Positions 14,901-23,901 of a stretch of 64,000 bases of DNA are shown here, piece after piece (the stretch's first letter is position 1; the number at the start of each line of letters is the position of its first letter). Under the pieces are notes generated by a model. It saw nothing but the letters and a program-made list of their open reading frames with translations. It was not told where the DNA came from and ran no database searches. The stretch spans positions 665,746-729,745 of the forward strand of contig NW_019091477.1 of the NCBI RefSeq assembly GCF_001949145.1. Direction: 5' to 3'. A program made the position numbers and the translations under genes. Source of the stretch: Acanthaster planci. Lineage: Eukaryota; Echinodermata; Asteroidea; Valvatida; Acanthasteridae.

Positions 14901-15546
14901 TGTCTCACACTTGACACAATTCATCAAAAATGTGGCACTTAGCCCTATGACCAATGACATGACATTTGTAAACGATATGACTTTGGCACATGCTGGGCAC
15001 ATCATGCACACAGGACCTCTCTGCTGTAGTTGGGCCGACCCAACTGTTGCACTCTAGTTGGGACGGGCCCAACTATAGTTTGGACTTATGCTATAGTTGG
15101 GGCGTATAATACATGTACGTATGATTGCATATATCGTTTTATCACAGCCAACAAAAGGGCACATGAATACTACTACTCAGTACTTGACCCAAGGCTTATG
15201 TGCTTCCCTGCAAAATTTACCCCTTTCTTAAACTTATCTTTGAATTAAAGATATTTTGGAGGAGTAGGCAAACGTAGCCCCGCCCACTCACGACCGACAA
15301 TGAGTGTGCATGAATTCTGTCGCTAACCTCCAGTTTGGCGTTGTTCTGGAATATCGTCTGCGCTTTGTGGCACAGTTGGGCAAAAGCAGCGCTGAGTGCC
15401 GTCATCTTCCTCCTCCCTTCGTAGGTTATCTCACATTGGTCCGGGTCAACCTCTCCCAGTAGAATATCCAAGTCCACGAAGGCCTTGTCGAACTCTTTTT
15501 CCAGGATGTCGAGCCAGTGAATTGCGGCCATCTTCTTAGCTGACAT
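5488..15546 (-). CDS. GOPC: GOPC/PIST/CAL orthologue, Golgi-associated PDZ and coiled-coil protein (gene span, 8 coding exons)
   Basis: Eight exons join in frame into 507 residues: exons at 15328-15546, 13101-13265, 11452-11627, 8880-9045, 8148-8237, 6694-6858, 6378-6469 and 5488-5938, all with GT-AG introns. Residues 1-73 hold the conserved N-terminal block ([13 protein letters not shown]), about 75-215 form charged heptad coiled coils ([34 protein letters not shown]), and about 255-340 form one PDZ domain with carboxylate loop GLGMSI (266-271) and a helix-B histidine at 317, as in class I PDZ domains. An acidic DSDSDDDND patch and a Ser/Ala/Pro-rich tail follow. In mammals GOPC sits at the trans-Golgi, binds syntaxin-6 and TC10 through its coils, and sorts CFTR and receptor tails through the PDZ. 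Human GOPC is about 462 residues; the extra length here is mostly the C-terminal tail. The N-terminal Met was chosen because the conserved block begins a few residues later. I see no break in the frame. Confidence 0.95.
6378..6469 (-). CDS. GOPC: GOPC exon 7 (PDZ end and acidic patch)
   Basis: Codes residues 328-357 plus two bases of 358: [20 protein letters not shown] then [10 protein letters not shown]. The last PDZ strand (EVQFVAP) runs into an acidic stretch equivalent to the human VDSDDENVEYEDES. The acceptor lies behind a T-run; the donor is AG/GTGAGC. Confidence 0.93.
6694..6858 (-). CDS. GOPC: GOPC exon 6 (PDZ core)
   Basis: Residues 273-327, [20 protein letters not shown] to AVEILSRQ. 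It has the PDZ elements [18 protein letters not shown] and the helix-B KHAEAV with His317. The exon is 165 bp in phase 0, with acceptor CCCAG and donor CAG/GTGGGA. Confidence 0.95.
7262..7715 (-). mobile_element. hAT-like non-autonomous element, truncated copy (GOPC intron 5-6)
   Basis: Reverse-strand relative of the element at 22199-22683. The two share a terminus beginning AGGGCTGTGCC, then AT-rich GAATATTC-like subterminal repeats, and a core around 7381-7420 (TGGCTGCAGATACTCCTAG on the minus strand) that matches 22486-22525. The low-coordinate terminus is diverged or missing, so no target duplication can be read. It lies in the intron between GOPC exons 5 and 6. Confidence 0.75.
8148..8237 (-). 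CDS. GOPC: GOPC exon 5 (start of PDZ domain)
   Basis: Thirty codons, residues 243-272, [20 protein letters not shown] then [10 protein letters not shown]. It carries PDZ strand A and the GLGMSI ligand-carboxylate loop. The acceptor is CTAG/GAT and the donor ACG/GTAAAA. It is too short to show up as an isolated open frame. Confidence 0.94.
8880..9045 (-). CDS. GOPC: GOPC exon 4
   Basis: Completes Arg187 and codes to His242: [19 protein letters not shown], then [20 protein letters not shown] and a linker ending PPGH. It is 166 bp and closes in phase 0 at donor GTAAGA. This stretch is almost identical to vertebrate GOPC, which fixes the reading frame and both boundaries. Confidence 0.95.
9164..9389. 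mobile_element. mariner-like MITE in GOPC intron 3-4
   Basis: The 226-bp element has inverted termini CACTACTCAAAA and TTTTGAGTAGTG and is flanked by TA on both sides (9162-9163, 9390-9391), the target used by Tc1/mariner transposases. Just inside the left end is AAAAGTTAAGGATCC. It has no coding capacity and would need a transposase supplied in trans. Confidence 0.8.
11452..11627 (-). CDS. GOPC: GOPC exon 3 (coiled coil, LAGR)
   Basis: Codes residues 129-186 plus two bases of Arg187. It ends with [18 protein letters not shown], a hallmark of the family. The acceptor is CAG before EQEMES; the donor is AG/GTAGGT. The exon start is about eight residues shorter than the longest human isoform, consistent with the known optional segment in this place. 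Confidence 0.94.
12263..12453. mobile_element. MITE with GTGTTGTAGT termini in GOPC intron 2-3
   Basis: The left end reads CGTGTTGTAGTTGAGACCA and the right end, reversed, CAGTGTTGTAGTCGAGACCA, giving about 20 bp of terminal inverted repeat with further matching inside (CACAAGACC). The family looks hAT-like by its CAG-GTGTTG start, but no clean 8-bp target duplication is visible. Confidence 0.7.
12923..12947. repeat. Perfect 9-bp hairpin
   Basis: AGTGGCGAC and GTCGCCACT are separated by seven bases. The hairpin lies in the GOPC intron 2-3, just left of another inverted-repeat element. Confidence 0.5.
12962..13068. mobile_element. 107-bp MITE beside the GOPC exon 2 donor
   Basis: Inverted ends TCAGCGACACACTGTCAACC and its near-complement (ending CAGACTGTCGCTGA) are bracketed by the 4-bp direct repeat TTGA (12958-12961 and 13069-13072). 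The element ends about 30 nt inside the intron from the exon 2 donor at 13100. The superfamily is unclear. Confidence 0.72.
13101..13265 (-). CDS. GOPC: GOPC exon 2 (coiled coil)
   Basis: Codes residues 74-128 ([10 protein letters not shown] to DAIKKRL), entirely in phase 0. It contains [18 protein letters not shown], nearly identical to the vertebrate coiled-coil segment. The donor is GTGGGT. An inverted-repeat element starts about 30 nt inside the following intron. Confidence 0.95.
14251..14357. repeat. 107-bp inverted-repeat element in GOPC intron 1
   Basis: Left arm CCTAGCCCCACAAATAGGGC and TGTAGTGGCTC; the right arm is its reverse complement with small changes (GAGCCACTACAGCCC, TTTGTGGGGCTAGG). 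The arms are about 32-37 bp around a loop of roughly 40 bp. It is a foldback/MITE by structure; no target duplication is clear. Confidence 0.7.
14582..14652 (-). repeat. tRNA-like / SINE-head sequence
   Basis: On the minus strand, A-box-like TAGTCAAGCGG (14634-14644) and B-box-like GGTTTGAATCC (14589-14599) are spaced as in a tRNA gene. The arms do not fold into a convincing cloverleaf by eye, so this looks like a tRNA-derived SINE head or decayed tRNA copy rather than a working tRNA gene. Confidence 0.45.
14774..15107. mobile_element. 334-bp MITE with CGCCCCAACTATAGC termini, inserted in the composite element
   Basis: The inverted ends CGCCCCAACTATAGCATAAG and CTTATGCTATAGTTGGGGCG are near perfect for over 20 bp, and more copies of CCCAACTATAGTTGGG-type palindromes lie inside. 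It is flanked by TA on both sides, suggesting mariner-like insertion, though a longer duplication (TACGT on each side) is also possible. It splits the right arm of the outer element. Confidence 0.78.
15328..15546 (-). CDS. GOPC: GOPC exon 1 (N-terminal block)
   Basis: Codes residues 1-73, starting [19 protein letters not shown] and ending NNAKLE, then donor GTTAGC in phase 0. A second in-frame ATG lies five codons in. The upstream base context (gtcaacATG) is only moderate, so initiation at the second Met is possible. Confidence 0.94.
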
Positions 15547-17550
15547 GTTGACTGCATTAGTTATTTGTCGTCGCGTGGTGGCGCTGTTGACAAATTAAGG
15601 CAGCGGCATGTAACACAACACTGCGCGCGCGGTGACCAAAAAACCTTTAAAAAAATCACAATTTCCCACTCGTTCAACATAAGATGGGGGGGGTCATTTT
15701 TAGCTGTCCCACAAACAAACAGCCGTTTTTAAGGGTTCCGTGTGCATGAGGTTACAGCACAGAAGCACGCAGGGATACGTAAGATGTAGTCCTGCACGTA
15801 CACGTCAAAGATATTGACTGGCCTCGGATAGTATAGTGCCCCCCACCCACATTTCGAATTTTCGAAGCTGCGTATTTTTTAAGATTTTAAAATCCCCATC
15901 TCCAACTCGACACGAAGTTTCTCTGGTGAAAGAGTAACAGCAAATAACTGCCAACAGACACGATCTTACACAGCAGAAGAGGAAAACACGATGAGTTTAC
16001 AACTCTGCTTTATTGTTTACAAGTCAAGCATGCAGTAACAAGAACGCACGAAAGCAAAACCAAAACAAACTAAAATACAATGAACAAGTTAAGTAAGCAA
16101 ACAGGTTTTTACGTGATAAAAGACGTTAAAAATATAAGCACGCTTTTTAAAAATCATTTTGGTCGTGAAATTCTGTTGTAACGTCCGAAGCTAATGTCAT
16201 TCGAAAGTTTCGAATTCAGATTTCTCCTATCCTAATAGGCCTCCATGTATTCTGGAGCTAAATTTCTACTCAACGTAGACTTGATACTGAAAAATTCTCC
16301 TTCCAATATTTTGAGGTCAAGCCGCACTACAACTCTCGATGACACGCCCTCCCCCGGCACTCTCATTTACCCGAGGAGACGCCCTAGCCGCTGGTACTAC
16401 AACTCGCGCGCGCGAGAGAGTCCCAAATGTGTATGCGTTGTTTGGTCCTTTCCGCATCCGGAACCGTGTACCATGTCGACTGAACACTTGCAACTGACGC
16501 ACAAGGGGAAAATGACTTTTAAGACTTGAGGCGCGGGTGCATTCGGCAGGAATGTGACGCGCACGTACCACCTCATAACCAGCGTGGTGCTGCCGCAGTG
16601 AAGGACTAAAATTCCGGTCCCCGGCTTAGTCCAATCACGGCTTCAGGTATAGAAAAGGCTACATCTTGCTCACGACGTGGAGATTTACTTTCTACATGAA
16701 ATACGGTATCAACACCGTCTACAAATGATAAAAATGGCACCAAGCACAGGTTTAATAAACTTACAGTGACGACATGATGGAAGCCGCAAGGGTAACGGGA
16801 TTCCGTTTACAAATTCTGCCGCAACCAGTAGCGATACTGATGGAAGCCTCACTCTTTGCGTTCCCGTGTCTTAAAAAAGTTCTATTTCAATGGGTACGCC
16901 TCACTACAGGCCAAGTTTCATAATTTGTGGCCTTTATCAAAGATTAAAATGTAACAGAAAAATCTTATTAAAAGAAGTTTAAAAAAATACACTGTTAACC
17001 CATGGGTTCGGTTTTTTTCTTGTTTTCCACCATTGAACAAAATTGTTTGTTTTTAGACAACAAAAAGTTCCCACAAGTCGACCACTTTTTGTGACAGGTA
17101 TCAATCGTCTAAGATACACACTCACTGGTCATGCATGACAAGAATTCAAATTCGAGACCCGAGTATCGATAACAAACATCCACATGAGAGTGACATCCAT
17201 CGCTGGAGATCAAAAGAAAAGCCTTTTCAAACTTCTGATTCGTTCAACTTGCAAAATAAAACACCATCTTAATGGATAAAGCACAGTGCGTACACAGACC
17301 GCACAGGCCTAGCTAATGAAGGACCATTTTCGGTTACAATTTTAGGCATGTGTATTGGGAACCTAAATGGCGCTTTATATAACTTTTACCACAGAAATGC
17401 GGTAAAACCTGAATTGCTTGTACACTCAAAGCCATGAAACTTGGTTTTTAAAGAAGCCTGCGAGGGTTGTTAAGGTACTACGACCGTAAAACAAGTTGTT
17501 ATGAAGCTGTTCTTGTCCAGCCGGCCTTGATGTCTGCTGTCGATGCCTCC
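15547..17550. other. Intergenic DNA between GOPC start and PLAC8-like stop
   Basis: This two-kilobase gap separates two genes on the same strand. The part just above 15546 is where a GOPC promoter would lie; no TATA box is apparent. A CG-rich patch at about 16360-16420 has the palindrome CTCGCGCGCGCGAG. Candidate poly-A signals for the upstream PLAC8-like gene (minus strand) are ATTAAA at 16751-16756 and AATAAA at 16009-16014, both uncertain. Confidence 0.4.
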
Positions 17551-17658
17551 TTATGGTGCGGCACGCCCGCTCTGCATGTTGTCGATCTCGCGGGAAAGCT
17601 GAGCCAACGCACACGGGGTGCAGAACGTTACGGTGCAACAGTCGTTGATCAGCGTTCC
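17551..17658 (-). CDS. PLAC8-like last coding exon
   Basis: Residues 127-161, GTLINDCCTVTFCTPCALAQ then LSREIDNMQSGRAAP and TAA. The CCxxxFCxPCALxQLxREI block is diagnostic for PLAC8 proteins. It is too short to stand out as an open frame on its own. Confidence 0.93.
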   Translation of the reverse strand, partial: GTLINDCCTVTFCTPCALAQLSREIDNMQSGRAAP

Positions 17659-20350
17659 CTGGGATATTGGGGGGAAAATCACCAAAACGTTAGGTAGTTA
17701 TGTCGTTGCCTTGACGCTCAATGTTGCGGCCAGAGTCCATTCGACTCAAGGTCGGTTTGTACTTCAGGCGCATGCGAAAGCGAAGCGAATTCGACCTCAC
17801 GAAAAAATTTGCAGCGAAGTGTCGCTGCAGTCGAAATGTGTTCTACTTTTCGTGAATTCGTCACGCGATTAGTTGAACCGACGTCGTGAATTCGCGTTTG
17901 GTTTCGCTTTCACGCGATGTATGAACCGACTTTTACGAGTAGCGCCCAAACGTTTCCACGGTCTTTCTTGTGCTTAGTCTCAATGAGGCATTGCAACAGC
18001 ACACAATGCCATGACCTCCACTTGTTCGGACTGCCCGTTGAGGTGTCCACGTATAGAGGGTCCGATCACGAGGCCACACGGTTCCCCCAGAGACCGGCCA
18101 CCACTACCAAAGGCGAGCGTTACTTTACTGTTTACGTCGTATATATTATAAACTTCAACCTGACAGTGGGTCTTTGGTCTTTCACTAAAAATAACTGTGA
18201 ATTGTCTATTAAATAGCACGATGGGTCACCACTTGTGTTAAGGACATCATTCGTTCCAATCTAGTAGCAGGTGCTGGCTCCACAGTTTCGCATTCTTTAA
18301 AGGAAACCATAGAGCTATACATATATTTTGGGGGCGTTCGATTAGCTTCCCTGGACACACCAGTGTTACACTCAAGGGAAGCCTCAAATGAGGCTAATCG
18401 AACGCTGCAGTGTGTTTTCCAAGGGATTCTGGGAAAAAAAGTCAAGTCCCCGCCACGTTCCATCGTGTACGTCCATGCTCGAACAGTCTGTCCGTCACGT
18501 AATTACACTCGGACAGCCTCCAGAGACCCGCTCGCCAGCTGGGGTAGTGGTGGCTGACACCAGGGCAGGCACGAAGATCACGAACGCTCTCGTGTAAGTT
18601 TGACTTACACGTGTAAGCTAATCGAACGCACCTATAGTGTAATTCGACCACTAGAATGAGAAGCCATTACTGTGGTGGCACAACGCTCGTGGACAGGTGG
18701 TACGCGCGCGTTACATGCCTCTCCAACCAATGGGGTGCCGTGATATGCCAAATGCACGCGCGCGTCAAGCTGAAGAATGTGCGTGTGAGTGAGGTGCCAC
18801 CGCAGTTAGGGCGTCTTATTGGATTAGCCTGTTGCACTATGGGCTTGACTAATATGTAACAGTGTAGAATTCTTTGCGGCCTTTGCCTATTGGCGGAAGT
18901 ACGCTGGGTCACGTGGGACAATGACAGCGCCTTATGAAATTGAACAAGTTCAGGAGACTCGACCTAGACACAATGTTGGCGACAATGATCAAACTATATA
19001 TGACAGTCCTATAATGTCATTTATGTCTCAATCTCGACCAACTGCGATATCGGCAAAAGCAAACAGCTCGTTGCGAGAAGCGGGTGGTTTCCGCCAATTC
19101 ATTACAATATCCCCCACCAGAAATTCACCCCCAAATAGGCCAACATTTATTTTAATGCGTCCAGCCTTACAGTTCGACAGGCAAGGGCTGGGTGGTGGCT
19201 ATCGTGGTTTAAATGAAAACAAATTTAGACAACGACAAGAGTACACGAAGTTGATAACCGGGCCTCATACCTGGATGTTATGACGTCCACGGACGTGGGC
19301 CCTCATCACCATGGTGCCGTTTGGCACGCAGATGGGCGTGCAACAGTTCTGGCCCATCTTGGTGGCCACGTGACACTCGTAGCAGGGGAAAAAGAAGAAC
19401 GCGCACAGACCTGCAAACAAAGTAATTTTTGTCCAAGCTCAGAAACAAATAGCATCAATCAACCATTTACGCTTCTGAATACAGGCAATTTGCTGAGAAC
19501 TGATTTTCAGATCTGTATACAACTCTTGCTGTTATGTATCCTATTTTTAATGTCCAGGGTTTTGATGTGCGATGTTATGGGGGTATATGAGGAAGGTAGT
19601 TCTCGAGTTTTTGAGGGAAGAAATCCAACACACCAAAGACATCAACTCCTGCGTATTATGAAACTGGACGGATCCCCCCTCTATTTTCTCCTTTCTTAGG
19701 CTCTGCCACGATGAGACCAGACACTCAAAATTTACTCAAGCAATCAAGATCACACAAACACGATCTCTATTCTTTTTTCAGGAAGTGAAGTTAGTTCTTT
19801 TGTGCAGTTTTTATTTGCAGTTTCCTCCGCTGATTTTTATAAACGAAGGATTGACAGGAGGACGCCGCTGTCACCGAAAACTGGTTCGCCAATACCGCTG
19901 TGCGCTTGCCTTATAACCTGCTGCCTGGGAGGACGTGAAGAACCTTACACGAAATTCAACGAAATTCAACGGGAATACTTACACCCAACACAGTCCTCAA
20001 AACAACCGCAGAGAGGCGTAGACCAGTCACGTGGAATGCCTCGAGGGTACAGGAAGTTGCTCTGCCCGATCTGGGAAACGAAATTTAAACACGTCGCCTC
20101 ATCACGTGAGCTTTTAAAAACCAAATTCAAATGCACTAATTATGGATTAAAATTATTCTAATCGCAAAATAACTGAAGTCAACACTGTGAGAATTCCTAC
20201 GTTTATGATGGTGGTGGTAGTGGTCGGCTGGGAGGTAACCACGGTACCCATCGGCACTGCAGGGGGCATCTGCACAGCGACGTCAGCATCGCTATAGGCT
20301 ACCATTTGTTCGTACCTGGGCTGCTGCACAACCGCACCGGTGGGGTCCAT
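17551..20350 (-). CDS. PLAC8/onzin-family cysteine-rich protein (gene span, 4 coding exons)
   Basis: Exons 20201-20350, 19983-20070, 19271-19410 and 17551-17658 join in frame into 161 residues. The first 50 residues are Pro/Val/Thr-rich and end in a TTTTT run. The rest is a full PLAC8 domain: DWSTPLCGCFEDCVGC, then CLCAFFFFPC (80-89) matching the family's CLxxxxxxPC signature, CHVATKMGQNCC, RAHVRGRHNIQG, and CCTVTFCTPCALAQLSREI (133 on), matching CCxxxFCxPC. Family members are small membrane-associated or cytosolic proteins: mammalian PLAC8 and cornifelin, and plant FW2.2/CNR and PCR proteins. Roles in size control, metal handling and immunity are reported, but none can be assigned here. It cannot be decided which vertebrate paralogue it matches. 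An AG acceptor lies 13 nt before the ATG, so a non-coding first exon probably lies above 20363. Confidence 0.92.
17747..17935. mobile_element. MITE with AAGTCGGTT-type termini in a PLAC8-like intron
   Basis: The left end (AAGGTCGGTTTGTAC) pairs with the right end (GTATGAACCGACTT), and the match continues inward through CGCATGCGAAAGCG / CGCTTTCACGCG and GAATTCG. An internal hairpin GCAGCGA/TCGCTGC is also seen (17816-17833). It lies in the last coding intron of the PLAC8-like gene. Confidence 0.7.
18331..18634. repeat. GCGTTCGATTAGC inverted-repeat cluster
   Basis: GGCGTTCGATTAGCTTCCCT at 18332 is answered by AGGCTAATCGAACGC at 18391-18405 and again by AAGCTAATCGAACGCACC at 18616-18633. Either a 75-bp foldback lies next to a related end, or one element of about 300 bp holds an internal copy of its own terminus. 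It lies in the last coding intron of the PLAC8-like gene. Confidence 0.6.
19271..19410 (-). CDS. PLAC8-like exon 3
   Basis: Completes Cys80 and codes residues 81-126: LCAFFFFPCYECHVATKMGQ, then NCCTPICVPNGTMVMRAHVR and GRHNIQ. This is the hydrophobic, cysteine-dense core of the domain. The acceptor is TTTGCAG and the donor CAG/GTATGA. Confidence 0.94.
19983..20070 (-). CDS. PLAC8-like exon 2
   Basis: Residues 51-79 and the first base of Cys80: IGQSNFLYPRGIPRDWSTPL then CGCFEDCVG. The DW-S-x-L-C-x-C-F-x-D-C start of the PLAC8 domain is clear. The acceptor is TTTCCCAG and the donor is a consensus GTAAGT. Confidence 0.93.
20201..20350 (-). CDS. PLAC8-like exon with start codon
   Basis: Fifty codons, MDPTGAVVQQPRYEQMVAYS to PTTTTTIIN, ending phase 0 at donor GTAGGA. 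An acceptor (T-run then TAG) at 20364-20365 suggests this is the second transcribed exon, with 13 nt of 5' UTR. The Met was chosen as the first in-frame ATG after that acceptor. Confidence 0.85.
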
Positions 20351-22198
20351 GATTTCCTGGTATCTAAAAACACCGAATACCTTAAATGATGTTATCAACA
20401 TGATATAGGAGTTCTTGTGGAATGGTCACAAAGCGACATCCGCATTGTACATGTATATTCACGGAAGCCGTACACAGTGTCGCAAATACACAAGTGAACA
20501 GAGGGATATTGTTCGCGGGTGCCGGCAGCGCCGGGCACTATGGAATTCCGCTGAAAGCAATCTCTTTTAGCAAGAAGTGTTGGTCCTGAGAAGAGCCGGT
20601 GATGGTAGCTTTCGACGTTTCAAGCAGTGCACTCTGTTCGTTCATAGGAAACTCTCACGAATAGAGCACGTCCGAACGTTGAATCTTTTTCTTCTCAAAG
20701 TCAACACCTCTTACCAACTAGGTTCCCGCAAACAATACCTCTCTGTATACTATCCCGTCATGTAAAGCTGTAACTAACTCCTGCACAGCAAAACCTTCAA
20801 GTTGCGTTTCTCCGCTTGTTCACATAAAAGTATTTTGGAGGAACATAATTATAATGAAGAGATTCTAAATGTTGTATAAAGCAAAAAACTGACAGAACAC
20901 CCGAGGAGGTGGTTTCGTAACAAAGCATCTTTGCGAAGTATTAACTTGGTATTTTGTCCAATGGAGTGACTGCATTTTTTTCTTTCCTTAAAGAGTAGCT
21001 CAATGAATTTTTCTTCGACACAATTTTTCTGCATCTTTGTACTTTTCTTCAATGTATGAAAACTCTGTCACACTCCTATTTGGTTAAATGCATTGAAAAG
21101 TCTACACTTTTAAACAATCAAAATTATCATCCACGTTTTCCCGGACAACTGAGGGCGCTGTTGCTGTGAAGTCATCTAGAGAAGACATGGTTCAGTGCAT
21201 AGGTATTTCTGTTCATACAGTGAATCCAGAAAGTACTAACTGAATACATTTCTGGGAGAGGATTTGATGGTTTTCTTACTGCTATGCACATAAACAAAAA
21301 TGAATCGGCAAAGAAGAGAAAACTTAGTCCAGGAAACGCTAGCTACAAAAACACAGAATATTTTTTAGTACAAACCAATGTAACATTGAAGCTTCTTCCT
21401 GAGATGACATCACAGTTTTTCTCATGACTATGGATATACTAATTAGCACAAAAACCAAAAAGACAATGAAATAACCTTTGAAATACTGAAACCAAAGTTG
21501 AAAGTAAGCTTTACTGAGGCACAAAGGTCCATTTTACTGGTTTGTAATCAAAAACATTGATTGCAGCTACCCTTCAATGAAAGGAAACACCTAGCGGCAG
21601 CGCGCCCAGCGGGGACTCGCCGGGGGCATAGGATCAGAGTGAGTGGACTCCATGGTATAGGCATGGACTGGACACGACGAATAGGAAGGAACTCGGATCT
21701 TGGTTTACTCCCCATCACTCGAGAATCAAATACTCTCACGCCCCAATAAATCAAAACAAAGCAAAACAAAATACCCTGTAATGTAATGCAGGAATACAGA
21801 ATTGCTGTCAGTGACTTCAACCTGAAGTTAAATGATACACCGGGGCTGTGACATGTCGGGGCACGAATACATACCGACGTGCAGTGTACGACGTGCACGT
21901 ATGCGCTATAACCGGTACACTAAACTTTAAGATATTAAAGTCATTTTTACATGATCCACGGATCACTCACTCACTCAGCCGTACACAGAGAAAGTGGAAA
22001 TAAAATGTAACCCACAGCTGAATTCGCAATAAACTATCTAACTCTCAGACTCGAGGGTGAAAAGGTTAGGTTGTTTCCATGGCGATGTCACACTGACACA
22101 CAAGGCATTACCGAGAAAAAAATCTCACCGTGCCAAATTACAATTGCAAAATGTTTTTGACCGTCGAATCAGAAGGTGAATTACATTGCAGGTACCAT

Positions 22199-22683
22199 GG
22201 GGCTGTGCCGGATATCCAAATAACTGAATATTCGATCGATTGTCGAATATTTGAATATTATTTTTCGAATTTGAATATTCGAAAGCAAAATTCATTAAAA
22301 AGAAGGTACATTTTTCTTTTCTTTTAAATGAAAAAAATTGCACTATGGAGGCTTTTTTCAAGCAGATTCAAATGAAAAGCGTCAGGAATTTTACAAGATT
22401 TAAAGAGTAAATTATTCATAACAATTTAAAAGGAATAGAAATATTCAACAGGGCAAGAAGTCTTGTTCATCTCTTCAATCTTGCTAAATCGTGGCTGGAG
22501 ATACTCCTAGATGTGAGAAGCTATTATATTGATCATCATAATTGTGTGTGTTATTGCAACTGATTTTGTATATGGTTTATTCATCAAGAGTCTGCTGGTC
22601 GGTACAGCCGAATATTCGGATATTCGATCAAATTGAAGGTCGAATATTTGAATAGTGAATTATTCGAATTGACTCAGCCCTAA
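22199..22683 (+). mobile_element. hAT-like non-autonomous element with perfect 8-bp target duplication
   Basis: The 485-bp element is bracketed by GGTACCAT at 22191-22198 and 22684-22691. It starts GGGGCTGTGCC and ends GACTCAGCCCTAA, so short inverted termini around GGGCTG can be seen, with many GAATATTCGA-type subterminal repeats. The 8-bp duplication and GGGCTG ends fit the hAT superfamily. It has no transposase frame. A relative lies reversed at 7262-7715. Confidence 0.88.
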
Positions 22684-23668
22684 GGTACCATAAACAATGC
22701 TTTAAAATTAAATGAGATACTCTCCATAATCACTTGTACAATAAAGAGACATAAGTATCATTTTCACAAAATTTGAACTATATATGCACTTTAAGGCTGC
22801 GGATTCAGACATGAATATTCATGACGGAGTGAACTTGAAAGCAACCCATACGCGGCAGATCCCCACCTTAAGAAACCACTTCGGTTTACTGATTGAAGAT
22901 TCCAGTGTTTTAGTACTTATTACTCATCCAGCAATGACCACTGAAAATTATTTTTAAATAATGTACATTTCCACTCGAGGGCAATTACGGGGGAAAGTCG
23001 TAACTTAACCCCTACAAAGGGTATGATTGGAAATACCCCTGGAATACACTTTTATAATACATCATGTCTTACAAGAAGAATTATCAAAGCGAAACAATGT
23101 CTCATGTCAATCCAAACTCGGCCATACAGTTACCAATATTTCTTTTCTAAACCTTCCAAATATGGGCTATCTCGCAAATAAATGTCATGTAGAAAACTGG
23201 GCATTGGAAATGGACGTTCATTAAAATTTGAGCTTAGGCCTAATCGATTTTTCCCCAGCCACTTCTGAATAAGACTGAACATCCGTTCCATTTACCAAAC
23301 CAAATTTGTATCCCTTCATTAAACGAAATTAAAGAGTTTTCAAGTTTAACAAGAAGAAAAAAAAATGTTTATTCCATCTGCACATACAAAACCCAGTTTG
23401 GAACATAATCCAAGCATAGCCACTTCCTGTGTTGTGACTGGCGTCGTCTGTTCTGCAAGCATTGAAATGCATTGACTCTAACTACAGGAAGCATTCATCC
23501 GGACCTTCCTGATGTGCAGTAATACAAGGTCAGACGAATGTTGACATGACCAAATACCAAATCTTGGTTTCGTCTCCGGCGTTGGATCCATTGTCGGGGC
23601 TCCAAAATATTATTCTCAAATGTCTCGTTATCAAAAACAATCTTTCCCTGTCAATTTATCACCATCAA

Positions 23669-23901
23669 CAGTGGCGGGTCCAGGATTTCCCTGGGGGGAT
23701 TGAACTAAAAATTCTAGGGTCGCACTGTAAAATTAGGGAGGTTGGGTAAACCGGAACCAGACTTGTTTTTTATTATTATTATAATTATTAACGCCCTTGT
23801 CACATTTATGGGGCTGGGGTCCCTCCCCTTTTTTCTTCCCCTCCCTCTTTTCTTCTCTTTTGATTGATTGATTTTTTTGGGTGAATTTGGATCCGCCCCT
23901 G
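23669..23901. mobile_element. MITE with CAGTGGCGG(A/G)TCCAGG termini
   Basis: The left end CAGTGGCGGGTCCAGGATTT and right end AATTTGGATCCGCCCCTG are inverted repeats of a type common among invertebrate hAT MITEs. The 233-bp body includes a TTATTATTATTATAATTATT stretch and a pyrimidine-rich tract. The flanking octamers do not match, so the target duplication has decayed or the boundary is off. Confidence 0.75.

Larger units (their letters stand above)
14417..15140. mobile_element. Composite inverted-repeat element, interrupted by a second element
   Basis: The left arm (from 14417, TATATATGCAATCACACGTA then TGAAGCCAAACCACGG) returns as its reverse complement on the right (CCGTGGTTTGGCTTCATACG at 14749-14768), but the distal part of that right arm (TGATTGCATATAT) is found only at 15122-15134, beyond a separate inverted-repeat element. 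The outer element therefore predates the inner one. Its body includes a tRNA-like stretch at 14582-14652. Confidence 0.7.

Noticed and set aside
21560-21750. Possible SINE-like stretch on the minus strand
   Set aside because: No A or B box found and no second copy seen in the window.
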